DNA of 24,376 bases from GCA-2737595 sp037138535 (GTDB lineage: Bacteria > Actinomycetota > Actinomycetes > Nanopelagicales > Nanopelagicaceae). The position numbers and the translations under genes are program-made. Below the pieces are notes generated by a model that was not told the origin of the DNA, ran no database searches, and saw nothing but the letters and a program-made list of their open reading frames with translations. Location of the stretch: NCBI GenBank assembly GCA_037138535.1, contig JBAXIG010000017.1:1-24376 (forward strand), given 5' to 3'. Every line of letters starts with the position of its first letter. Position 1 is the stretch's first letter. Shown one piece after another: positions 14,962-23,186 of the stretch.

Positions 14962-15487
14962 CTCCCACGCTCGTCATCACTCGGGCGTCAATCTCCTTGC
15001 TCTGCTAGCTCGCCTCATTCTTGGTGGTGCTCTCCTCGTGGCTGGTGTCCTTAAAGCGCTTCATCCCTATCAAGCCGCCGCGGCCGTGCGTGCCTATGAG
15101 TTACTTCCCGTATCGGTAGCTAATCCGGTGGGCTATGTCCTTCCTTGGGTAGAGATTGGTGTCGGTCTCATCCTCATTCTCGGTCTCTATATTCGCCTCA
15201 GTGCACTTCTCGGCGCAGGCATGATGTTGATCTTCATCATTGGGGTGGGTTCCGCCTGGGCCCGAGGCCTCAGCATTGATTGCGGTTGCTTTGGCGGCGG
15301 TGGCGCGGTGGATCCTTCGAAGACCGCTTACGCCAGTGAGATTGCTAGAGACATCCTCTTCTTCGCCTGCGGAGCATTCTTGCTCTGGCGCCCTGGAACG
15401 CGCTGGTCACTGGATTCGTTGGGGAGTGGCAGAATAACGGCAGATCTTTACGAAGATGAGTTCGAAAATGACGAGAAGGAGGGCTAG
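14921..15487 (+). CDS. MauE/DoxX-like redox-associated membrane protein
   Basis: 188 aa from the ATG at 14921, which overlaps the previous gene by 41 nt. A GTG at 14951 (overlap 11 nt) is at least as plausible. About four membrane segments span residues 24-160. A cysteine pair lies in SIDCGCFGGGG (C121, C123), the signature of MauE/DoxX-like proteins thought to pass electrons to extracytoplasmic thiol proteins. The polar C-terminus is acidic. It sits 3 nt before a DsbA-like gene, which suggests the two act as a pair: a membrane redox protein and its thiol partner. The family is likely; electron source and direction are not known. Confidence 0.82.
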   Translation: MDKSARFCTSVGVNSHARHHSGVNLLALLARLILGGALLVAGVLKALHPYQAAAAVRAYELLPVSVANPVGYVLPWVEIGVGLILILGLYIRLSALLGAGMMLIFIIGVGSAWARGLSIDCGCFGGGGAVDPSKTAYASEIARDILFFACGAFLLWRPGTRWSLDSLGSGRITADLYEDEFENDEKEG

Positions 15488-15490
15488 AAG

Positions 15491-16246
15491 ATGGCTGAAG
15501 AGTCGAAAGAGAGCCGATCGCAGGCGCGTTTAGCAGCGGCTGCAGAACGCAAGGCGCTCGCCGAGGCTGCTGCCAAAAAAGCCCGTAGAAGTCGCGTGTT
15601 CGTCTCGCTCGCCGTCATTGCTCCCATTCTGCTCGTCGTCATCGTTGGCGTCTCCATTTCTCTTGTGAAGAGCAAGGTCGATAGCACGGTAACTGCTCCC
15701 TTGACCGCTTCGAAAATGGATGGCTACGGCTTACTTTTCAATGGCACAGCCACACCTCAAATTGACGTGTGGGAGGACTTTCAATGTCCTGCATGCAAGA
15801 ATTTTGAAGATGCCAATGGCGCTCAGGTGCGCGAGCTTGTGCAAAATGGTAAAGCCCGAGTGGTCTTCCACTCACTCTCTTTCCTGGGTGCTGAATCCGT
15901 CATTTTGGCAAACGCTGGTGCATGTGCGGCTGATCAAAATAAATTCTTGGAATTACATGATTACCTTTTTAAGAACCAGAAGCCTGAGAATTCTGCGTAC
16001 TGGGGACTGAGTCGAGTAACGGCCGCGGGCGTTGCTGCTGGCCTCAACGAGAACTCATTCAAGTCATGCGTGAAGAGTGGGAAGTTTGCAAAGTGGGTAG
16101 AGACCATTGGTGCTGATGGCGCAAAGAACAATATCAACCAAACCCCCACGGTCTTGATCAATGGAAAAGAAATTGATCGTAATGCGGGTGCATATATTGA
16201 TGCAGTTCTCTTTAAGAAGGCACTGGCTGACGCTGGCGTGAAATGA
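15491..16246 (+). CDS. Membrane-anchored DsbA-like thiol oxidoreductase
   Basis: 251 aa. A charged Ala/Glu/Arg cytoplasmic helix (1-34) is followed by a single membrane anchor (about 35-59) and an extracytoplasmic thioredoxin-fold domain of the Thioredoxin_4/DsbA type. The active site is C99-P-A-C102 in FQCPAC, and the cis-proline is P219 in NQTPTVLING. Two more cysteines (C145, C193) occur, as in some family members. The role is probably making or shuffling disulfides in exported proteins. It starts 3 nt after the MauE-like gene, overlaps lgt by 4 nt (ATGA), and is therefore part of an envelope-maturation cluster. Confidence 0.92.
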   Translation: MAEESKESRSQARLAAAAERKALAEAAAKKARRSRVFVSLAVIAPILLVVIVGVSISLVKSKVDSTVTAPLTASKMDGYGLLFNGTATPQIDVWEDFQCPACKNFEDANGAQVRELVQNGKARVVFHSLSFLGAESVILANAGACAADQNKFLELHDYLFKNQKPENSAYWGLSRVTAAGVAAGLNENSFKSCVKSGKFAKWVETIGADGAKNNINQTPTVLINGKEIDRNAGAYIDAVLFKKALADAGVK

Positions 16247-17073
16247 TCTCGGCGTTTATTCCATCGCCTACAGTTTCATTTATTTCGCTAGGACCGCTCA
16301 AGATTCATTTTTATGCGCTCTGCATTTTGCTGGGCATCGTCGTTGCCCTTCGTCTCACTGAACGTCGTTGGGTTGCGCGTGGTGGCGCTGTTGGTTTTGT
16401 GAGCGATGTGGCCGTGGTTGCAGTTCCGGTTGGCATTATCGGCGGCCGCATCTATCACGTCATCACTACTCCCGAGAAGTACTTTGGGGCTCGCGGTCAT
16501 CTCCTGGATATCATCAAAATCTGGGAGGGCGGGCTAGGAATATGGGGCGCTATTTCTATCGGCGCTTTGGGGGCGTGGATTGCCTTTCGCCGAAAATCTT
16601 CTGGTGGGCTCACCTTCGCCGACTTTGCCGATGCGATCGCTCCTGGACTATTGCTGGCACAAGGGATTGGTCGGTGGGGGAATTGGTTCAATGTTGAGCT
16701 TTTCGGTAAGCCCTCAACCATGCCTTGGGCGCTCGAAGTTCCCGTAGCACTTCGCCCTGCGGGCTTCTCTCAGTACCTCACCTTTCAACCCACGTTCCTC
16801 TATGAATCACTCTGGTGCGTCGGAGTCGCCTTCCTCCTCCTCTGGCTCGATTCTCAGCATCGAGTGCGCACTCCAGGCAAAGTATTCGCCCTCTATGTGG
16901 CGCTGTATTGTCTCGGGCGCCTCTGGATTGAAGCGCTACGGATCGATGAAGCTCACCACATTGCTGGGCTTCGATTGAATGTGTGGGTAAGTGCCCTGGT
17001 AGGGGCCGGGGCGGTGGCGATCCTCCTGCGACGTCTACCGCCGACAGAAAGTGGAATTTCTACAAATATTTGA
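16243..17073 (+). CDS. lgt: Prolipoprotein diacylglyceryl transferase
   Basis: 276 aa. A polytopic membrane enzyme that transfers diacylglycerol from phosphatidylglycerol to the lipobox Cys of prolipoproteins, the step before LspA. Seen: IHFYALCILLGI at 21-32, GGRIYHVIT at 67-75, WEGGLGIWG at 94-102, and the Lgt signature GIGRWGNWFNVELFG at 141-155 (R144, N147, N150, E152). The C-terminal tail is short, unlike the long Pro/Ala/Glu tails of some actinobacterial Lgt proteins. The start overlaps the DsbA-like gene (ATGA). Identity is firm. Confidence 0.97.
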   Translation: MISAFIPSPTVSFISLGPLKIHFYALCILLGIVVALRLTERRWVARGGAVGFVSDVAVVAVPVGIIGGRIYHVITTPEKYFGARGHLLDIIKIWEGGLGIWGAISIGALGAWIAFRRKSSGGLTFADFADAIAPGLLLAQGIGRWGNWFNVELFGKPSTMPWALEVPVALRPAGFSQYLTFQPTFLYESLWCVGVAFLLLWLDSQHRVRTPGKVFALYVALYCLGRLWIEALRIDEAHHIAGLRLNVWVSALVGAGAVAILLRRLPPTESGISTNI

Positions 17074-17114
17074 TAGATTTCATTTGGGCCAGCGTTGTCC
17101 CACCCGCCTTTCCA

Positions 17115-17120
17115 TAAGGT
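17115..17120 (+). promoter_or_regulatory. Possible -10 element of gltBD
   Basis: TAAGGT fits TANNNT in the 67-bp gap after lgt. TTGTCC at 17095-17100 could be a -35, but the spacing of 14 nt is short. The gap shows no riboswitch-like fold that I can recognise. Confidence 0.25.
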
Positions 17121-17126
17121 CGATCC

Positions 17127-17132
17127 AAGGAG
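17127..17132 (+). promoter_or_regulatory. Ribosome binding site deciding the gltB start
   Basis: AAGGAG lies 8 nt before the GTG at 17141. This places the start there rather than at the upstream in-frame ATG at 17051, which would overlap lgt and add 30 residues unlike the family. Confidence 0.75.
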
Positions 17133-17140
17133 ACAGCGCT

Positions 17141-20100
17141 GTGCATACAAGTATTTCAGCATCTCACGATGGCGTATTCCTTCGCGATCTCCCACGTTCC
17201 CAAGGGCTTTACCGTTCAGATTTTGAAAAGGATGCATGTGGAGTTGCTTTTGTAGCCGCGCTCAATGGCCTCGCGTCGCACGCCATCATCGCCGATGCTC
17301 TTACGGCGCTTCGAAACCTTGAGCACCGAGGTGCCTCTGGTGCCGAACCAGATAGTGGTGATGGTGCAGGTATTTTGATTTCTCTTCCCGATGCTTACTT
17401 CAGAGCGGTTACCGGGATGTCGCTACCGAGTGCGGGTGCATATGCCACCGGAATTGCTTTCTTGCCGCAGGAGAGTGGCGTTTCATCAATCGAAAAAATT
17501 GACGCGATTATTAGAGAAGAGGGCATGAATGTCCTCGGCTGGCGCGACGTCACGATCGACCCTACGGGGGTGGGCGCCACCGCAAAATCGGTGATGCCCG
17601 AATTCAAGCAAGTCTTTCTCACGGGTAAAAATGGCGAAAGCGATATTGCGCTAGATCGAATCGCTTTCGTCGCTCGTAAGAGAATTGAGCACGAGCTTAA
17701 GGTGTATTTCCCATCGCTCTCCGCGCGCACCATTGTTTACAAGGGAATGCTCACTACAGGTCAACTGGAATCATTCTTTCCGGAACTGTCTGATGAGCGT
17801 ATGGAATCACCACTCGCGCTTGTGCACTCGCGATTTTCCACCAATACGTTTCCTTCATGGCCGTTGGCCCATCCCTACCGTTTTATCGCACACAATGGAG
17901 AGATAAATACGGTGAAGGGAAATAGGAATTGGATGCGCGCTCGTGAAGCTCTCTTAGCTAGCGACATTCTTCCTGGCGACATCACGCGTATCTTTCCTAT
18001 CTGCGCAGAGGGAGGGAGCGACTCGGCCTCATTCGATGAGGTCCTTGAGTTGCTCCATTTAAGTGGACGATCACTCCCACACTCAGTTTTAATGATGATT
18101 CCAGAAGCCTGGGAGAACAACCTGACGATGCCTCAAGAGCAACGAGACTTTTATGCATTCAATGGGGCACTGATGGAGCCTTGGGATGGGCCTGCGTGCG
18201 TCACCTTTACAGATGGCACCCAAATTGGTGCCGTCCTCGACCGCAATGGATTGCGGCCAGCTCGATATTGGATCACTAAGGATCGGGTTGTGCTAGCTAG
18301 CGAAGTGGGAGTTCTCGAAATCGCGCCAGCAGATGTGGTCAGCAAGGGTCGGTTGCAACCAGGGAAGATGTTCCTCGTAGACACCGCCGCTGGTCGGATC
18401 ATCCCTGACGAGGAGATCAAGGCAGAACTAGCATCCTCTGCGCCATATGCGGAGTGGTTGCATGCCGGACTCATTCGTCTGGAAGATCTCCCCGCACGCG
18501 AACACATCGTCTATCCACATGCTTCGGTGCAGCGCCGTCAACGTGCTTTCGGTTACACAGAAGAAGAGATTCGTATTTTGGTCGCACCCATGGCAAAAAT
18601 GGGTGGAGAGCCGTTGGGATCTATGGGAACGGATACCCCCATAGCTGTTCTCTCCAAAAGGCCTCGTTTACTCTTTGACTACTTTTCTCAACTCTTTGCG
18701 CAGGTGACGAATCCACCGTTAGATGCGATTCGTGAAGAACTAGTCACCTCACTTTCCGGAAGTATTGGCCCTGAAAACAATCTTCTCCACGCCAGTGCCG
18801 CATCTTGTCGTCAAATCGTGCTTCCATTTCCAGTCATTGACAACGACGAGTTGGCCAAGATCGTCCATGTGAACGCTGATGGTGATTTGCCAGGGCTTGC
18901 ATCGCATCGGGTTCGCGGACTCTTTCCGATTGCAGGTGGTGGAACTGCCTTGCGTCAACGAATTGAAGAGATCCGAAGAGAGGTATCCATCGCCATTGCT
19001 GAAGGAGCCCGCATAGTCATTCTCTCTGATCGTGATGGGGACGCGGATCATGCACCGATTCCTTCGCTGCTTCTTACTTCTGCAATCCATCATCACCTCA
19101 TTAGGGAGAAAACTCGCACGAAAGTCGGCCTAGTCGTAGAAGCGGGCGATGTTCGAGAGGTGCATCATGTTGCGCTCCTGATCGGGTTTGGGGCAGCTGC
19201 AGTCAACCCTTATCTAGCGATGGAAAGCGCTGAAGACTTAGTGCATCAGGGAAAACTTCCGGGCATCACTCCTGAGAAAGCAGTACGCAATTTAATCAAG
19301 GCACTTGGTAAAGGAGTGCTCAAGGTAATGTCTAAGATGGGCATTAGCACGGTGGCCTCTTATACAGGTGCGCAAGTTTTTGAAGCGATCGGACTCGATG
19401 ACGAGCTCGTTTCTGAATATTTTGCTGGCACCGTTTCGAGATTAGGCGGTGTTAGTCTTGATGTCATCGCCGATGAGGCGATTGCTCGACATCACATCGC
19501 ATATCCCACTGATGGTGGAGTTCCGAATACTGTTCGCCTTCCAGTGGGTGGCGAATATCAATGGCGCCGCGATGGTGAGCCACATCTCTTCGATCCGGAT
19601 ACGGTCTTCTTACTTCAGCACGCCACTCGCACTCGGCGCTATGAGATCTTCAAACGTTATACGAATCGTATCGACGAGCAATCCGAACGCCTTATGACGC
19701 TTCGTGGATTATTCGCGTTCAAGTCACGTACGGCGGTATCAATTGATGAAGTGGAAAGTGTCTCCGAAATCGTGAAGCGCTTCTCTACCGGAGCGATGTC
19801 GTATGGATCTATCTCCCAAGAGGCTCACGAGACACTTGCGATTGCTATGAATCGCATTGGCGGAAAGTCAAACACGGGCGAAGGCGGGGAAGATCCCGAG
19901 CGCTTTCTTCCAATGGTAAATGGTGATTCGAAGCGTTCTGCTATCAAACAGGTGGCCTCGGGGCGCTTTGGTGTCACGAGTGAGTACCTGGTCAATGCTG
20001 ATGACTTGCAGATCAAGATGTCTCAAGGAGCAAAGCCCGGTGAAGGTGGGCAGTTGCCGGGTAATAAGGTCTATCCGTCGATAGCAAAAACGCGGCATTC

Positions 20101-21682
20101 AACTCCGGGCGTAGGACTCATTTCGCCTCCGCCTCATCACGATATTTATTCAATCGAAGATTTAGCACAACTTATTCACGATTTGAAGAATTCAAATCCC
20201 GACGCTCGCATTCACGTAAAATTGGTAGCCGAAGTGGGCGTAGGTACGGTGGCGGCCGGCGTGAGCAAGGCGCACGCGGACGTGGTGCTCATTTCCGGAC
20301 ACGATGGCGGTACTGGAGCTTCGCCGCTTACTTCTCTTAAGCACGCGGGTGCGCCTTGGGAATTAGGTTTGGCGGAAGCTCAGCAAACGCTCTTGCTCAA
20401 TAATCTCCGTGATCGAATCGTTGTCCAGGCTGATGGTCAGATGAAGACAGGCCGCGATGTCGTGATCGCCGCACTCCTTGGCGCAGAAGAATTTGGTTTT
20501 GCAACTGCTCCGCTGGTGGTTTCAGGTTGCATTATGATGCGAGTCTGTCACTTGGATACATGTCCCGTCGGAGTCGCAACGCAAAACCCCGAGCTGCGAG
20601 CCAAGTTCTCGGGTAAGCCGGAATTTGTTCAAACTTTCTTTGAGTACATTGCAGAAGAGGTGCGCGAACTCTTGGCGACTTTAGGATTTCGAACTTTAGC
20701 TGAAGCGGTCGGGCAGGTGGAGGTTTTGGAAACCACTCAGGCAGTAGATCATTGGAAGGCGAGCGGACTTGATCTCACGCCTCTACTTCACTTGCCAACG
20801 CTCCCTGCAGGATCTGCGAGGCTGAACACGCAGAAGCAAGATCACGGTCTAGACAAGGCGCTCGATAGAGAAATCATCCAACTAGCCGAAGTGGCGCTGC
20901 GAGATGGGACTCCTGTCGAGATTTCTTTGCCTGTGCGCAATGTTCATCGCACGGTAGGGACGATGCTAGGAAGTGCGGTCACCAAACGCTTTGGGGGCCG
21001 TGGTTTACCGGCTGACACCATCTCGTTGACATTGCATGGTTCAGCGGGTCAATCGCTCGGCGCCTTTCTTCCACAAGGTGTCACTATTCGCCTCTTTGGT
21101 GATAGCAACGATTACGTAGGCAAGGGACTCTCTGGTGGAAAAATTGTGGTTCGCCCCGATGAAAGGGCGAGCTTTGATTCCAGCCAGAACATTATTGCTG
21201 GCAACGTGATTGGGTACGGGGCAACGAGCGGAGAGATCTACCTTCGAGGAAAGGTGGGTGAGCGCTTTTGTGTGCGAAACTCCGGAGCTAGCGCGGTAGT
21301 TGAAGGCGTAAGTGATCATGCTTGCGAGTACATGACCGGTGGCACAGTTGTGATCCTCGGAAGCACCGGAAGAAACTTCGCCGCGGGTATGTCAGGGGGA
21401 CGAGCATTCGTTCTCGATCTTGACGAAGCCAAAGTAAATATGGAGATGGTTGACCTAGTCCCCGTTCCGGGGGATCAAGCCGAAGTTCTCAAAGGCCTGA
21501 TCTTTCAACATTTTTCTGAGACAGCTTCGCCACTTGCTAAAGATGTGCTAGATGACTTCGAGATTGGCAGATTCACCATGGTGATGCCCAGGGATTATGC
21601 GCGAGTGTTGGCAGCGATGGCTCGAGCAGAGGCTGAAGGACGTTCTGTTGAAGACGCAGTAATGGAGGCATCTCGTGTCTGA
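17141..21682 (+). CDS. gltB: Glutamate synthase (NADPH) large subunit
   Basis: 1513 aa from the GTG at 17141, full length. It takes the amide of glutamine and, with 2-oxoglutarate, makes two glutamates. The N-terminal class II amidotransferase domain has its Cys nucleophile at C33 (DACGVAF), so a 32-residue propeptide must be removed. NTFPSWPLAHPYRFIAHNGEINTVKGN lies near residue 230. The FMN-binding synthase domain follows, with GEGGEDPER near 910 and the 3Fe-4S cysteines C1130, C1136 and C1141. A gltB/FwdC-type beta-helix domain (from about 1260) ends the protein. It overlaps gltD by 8 nt. Identity is firm. Confidence 0.98.
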   Translation: MHTSISASHDGVFLRDLPRSQGLYRSDFEKDACGVAFVAALNGLASHAIIADALTALRNLEHRGASGAEPDSGDGAGILISLPDAYFRAVTGMSLPSAGAYATGIAFLPQESGVSSIEKIDAIIREEGMNVLGWRDVTIDPTGVGATAKSVMPEFKQVFLTGKNGESDIALDRIAFVARKRIEHELKVYFPSLSARTIVYKGMLTTGQLESFFPELSDERMESPLALVHSRFSTNTFPSWPLAHPYRFIAHNGEINTVKGNRNWMRAREALLASDILPGDITRIFPICAEGGSDSASFDEVLELLHLSGRSLPHSVLMMIPEAWENNLTMPQEQRDFYAFNGALMEPWDGPACVTFTDGTQIGAVLDRNGLRPARYWITKDRVVLASEVGVLEIAPADVVSKGRLQPGKMFLVDTAAGRIIPDEEIKAELASSAPYAEWLHAGLIRLEDLPAREHIVYPHASVQRRQRAFGYTEEEIRILVAPMAKMGGEPLGSMGTDTPIAVLSKRPRLLFDYFSQLFAQVTNPPLDAIREELVTSLSGSIGPENNLLHASAASCRQIVLPFPVIDNDELAKIVHVNADGDLPGLASHRVRGLFPIAGGGTALRQRIEEIRREVSIAIAEGARIVILSDRDGDADHAPIPSLLLTSAIHHHLIREKTRTKVGLVVEAGDVREVHHVALLIGFGAAAVNPYLAMESAEDLVHQGKLPGITPEKAVRNLIKALGKGVLKVMSKMGISTVASYTGAQVFEAIGLDDELVSEYFAGTVSRLGGVSLDVIADEAIARHHIAYPTDGGVPNTVRLPVGGEYQWRRDGEPHLFDPDTVFLLQHATRTRRYEIFKRYTNRIDEQSERLMTLRGLFAFKSRTAVSIDEVESVSEIVKRFSTGAMSYGSISQEAHETLAIAMNRIGGKSNTGEGGEDPERFLPMVNGDSKRSAIKQVASGRFGVTSEYLVNADDLQIKMSQGAKPGEGGQLPGNKVYPSIAKTRHSTPGVGLISPPPHHDIYSIEDLAQLIHDLKNSNPDARIHVKLVAEVGVGTVAAGVSKAHADVVLISGHDGGTGASPLTSLKHAGAPWELGLAEAQQTLLLNNLRDRIVVQADGQMKTGRDVVIAALLGAEEFGFATAPLVVSGCIMMRVCHLDTCPVGVATQNPELRAKFSGKPEFVQTFFEYIAEEVRELLATLGFRTLAEAVGQVEVLETTQAVDHWKASGLDLTPLLHLPTLPAGSARLNTQKQDHGLDKALDREIIQLAEVALRDGTPVEISLPVRNVHRTVGTMLGSAVTKRFGGRGLPADTISLTLHGSAGQSLGAFLPQGVTIRLFGDSNDYVGKGLSGGKIVVRPDERASFDSSQNIIAGNVIGYGATSGEIYLRGKVGERFCVRNSGASAVVEGVSDHACEYMTGGTVVILGSTGRNFAAGMSGGRAFVLDLDEAKVNMEMVDLVPVPGDQAEVLKGLIFQHFSETASPLAKDVLDDFEIGRFTMVMPRDYARVLAAMARAEAEGRSVEDAVMEASRV

Positions 21683-23129
21683 CCCAAGAGGCTTTATGAC
21701 AACTGACCGCGAAACGCCAAAGCGTCGGCCGGTAGATATCCGTATTAGAGATTGGCGTGAAGTGTACGAAGTCCAGCCTCTAGAGGCTTTGCAGCACCAA
21801 GCTGGTCGTTGCATGGATTGTGGAATTCCGTTCTGTCATCAGGGTTGTCCACTCGGAAATTTGATTCCCGAGTGGAACGATTTAATGTGGCGTGGCGATA
21901 AGGCCGAAGCCATTGATCGACTTCATGCTACAAATAATTTTCCAGAGTTCACTGGTCGGCTATGTCCTGCGCCCTGTGAAACTGCATGCGTGCTCGCCAT
22001 CTCGGGTGAATCTGTCACCATTAAACAAATTGAGCTACGGACCATAGAGGATGCCTGGGGGAGTGGCGCAGTTGTTCCCCTCCCGCCAGATCGACTTACC
22101 GGCAAGACCGTGGCAGTTATTGGCTCCGGGCCAGCTGGTCTTGCGGTTGCACAGCAACTTACCCGCGCTGGTCACACGGTCGCGGTCTTTGAACGGGCTG
22201 ACAAGGTGGGCGGATTGCTGCGCTATGGAATTCCCGAATTCAAAATGGAGAAGAACATTTTGGATCGTCGATTAGCGCAAATGACAGCCGAAGGAACTCG
22301 CTTTCGCACCAGCGTTGAAGCCGGAGTTGATATCACCGGACAACAACTCCGGTCTCGTTATGACGCGGTAGTGCTCGCGGTGGGCGCCACTTCGGCGCGC
22401 GATCTCACGATTCCAGGTCGCGAGTACCACGGAATTTATCAAGCGATGGAGTATCTGCCGTGGGGAAATCTTCAAGGTCTCGGAGAACTTGAAGGTGAAC
22501 CTTCCATCAACGTAGCCGGTAAGAACGTGGTGATTATTGGCGGCGGCGATACTGGTGCTGATTGTTTGGGAACAGCGCTGCGCCAAGGCGCCGCTTCGAT
22601 CACGCAACTAGAAATCCTGCCGCGCCCCAGCGAGGAGCGTCCAAGCGCACAGCCATGGCCGACGTATCCAATGATCTTTCGAACTTCGAGTGCTCATGAA
22701 GAAGGCGGTGAACGCATCTTCGCAGTGAATACTTCCGAGTTTATTGGGGATCAAGGAGTGCTCACCGGATTGAAGATTTCTGAAGTTGAACTTTCTGATG
22801 GCAAATTTGAGTACCTTCCCGGAACTGACCGAGTCCTCCCTGCGGATTTCGTACTTCTTGCTTTGGGTTTCGTAGGTCCAGAGAAGTCTGAGCTCATTCC
22901 ACAATTAGAAGTTGATCTGGACGAGCGAGGAAATATCAAGCGAGCCGATGATTATTCAACCAATGTTCCCGGGGTGTTTGTATGTGGTGACGCCGGACGT
23001 GGCCAATCTCTGATTGTGTGGGCAATAGCTGAAGGAAGGGCAGCAGCAGCAGGAGTAGATCATTTCCTTACTGGTCGCACACTCTTACCAGCGCCGATTC
23101 TTCCCAGCTCTCGTCCGCTCACTATCTAA
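21675..23129 (+). CDS. gltD: Glutamate synthase (NADPH) small subunit
   Basis: 484 aa from the GTG at 21675, with GGAGG 6 nt upstream, inside the end of gltB. It passes electrons from NADPH through FAD and iron-sulfur clusters to GltB. The N-terminal cysteines C46, C49, C54, C58 and then C97, C101, C105 are the 4Fe-4S ligands. The FAD fingerprint is VIGSGPAGLAVAQQL near 150, and the NADPH fingerprint is IIGGGDTGADCLG near 290. FVCGDAGRGQSLIVWAIAEGR closes the FAD domain. Identity is firm. Confidence 0.98.
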   Translation: MSDPRGFMTTDRETPKRRPVDIRIRDWREVYEVQPLEALQHQAGRCMDCGIPFCHQGCPLGNLIPEWNDLMWRGDKAEAIDRLHATNNFPEFTGRLCPAPCETACVLAISGESVTIKQIELRTIEDAWGSGAVVPLPPDRLTGKTVAVIGSGPAGLAVAQQLTRAGHTVAVFERADKVGGLLRYGIPEFKMEKNILDRRLAQMTAEGTRFRTSVEAGVDITGQQLRSRYDAVVLAVGATSARDLTIPGREYHGIYQAMEYLPWGNLQGLGELEGEPSINVAGKNVVIIGGGDTGADCLGTALRQGAASITQLEILPRPSEERPSAQPWPTYPMIFRTSSAHEEGGERIFAVNTSEFIGDQGVLTGLKISEVELSDGKFEYLPGTDRVLPADFVLLALGFVGPEKSELIPQLEVDLDERGNIKRADDYSTNVPGVFVCGDAGRGQSLIVWAIAEGRAAAAGVDHFLTGRTLLPAPILPSSRPLTI

Positions 23130-23154
23130 GGAGCGCCACCACTTACGAACAGAA

Positions 23155-23166
23155 GGTTCTTGAACC
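23155..23166. promoter_or_regulatory. Short inverted repeat upstream of pyk, possible operator
   Basis: GGTTC-TT-GAACC is a 5-bp perfect dyad with a 2-base centre, 20 nt before the pyk start. It is too short-looped to be a hairpin but could be a protein-binding site. The 57-bp gap holds no other obvious signal besides the ribosome binding site GAGAGG at 23172-23177. Chance occurrence is quite possible. Confidence 0.25.
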
Positions 23167-23186
23167 ACTGTGAGAGGATGTATTGC

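Noticed and set aside
17051..17140. Upstream ATG extension of gltB
   Set aside because: It overlaps lgt and adds residues unlike GltB; the GTG at 17141 has a good ribosome binding site and normal propeptide length.
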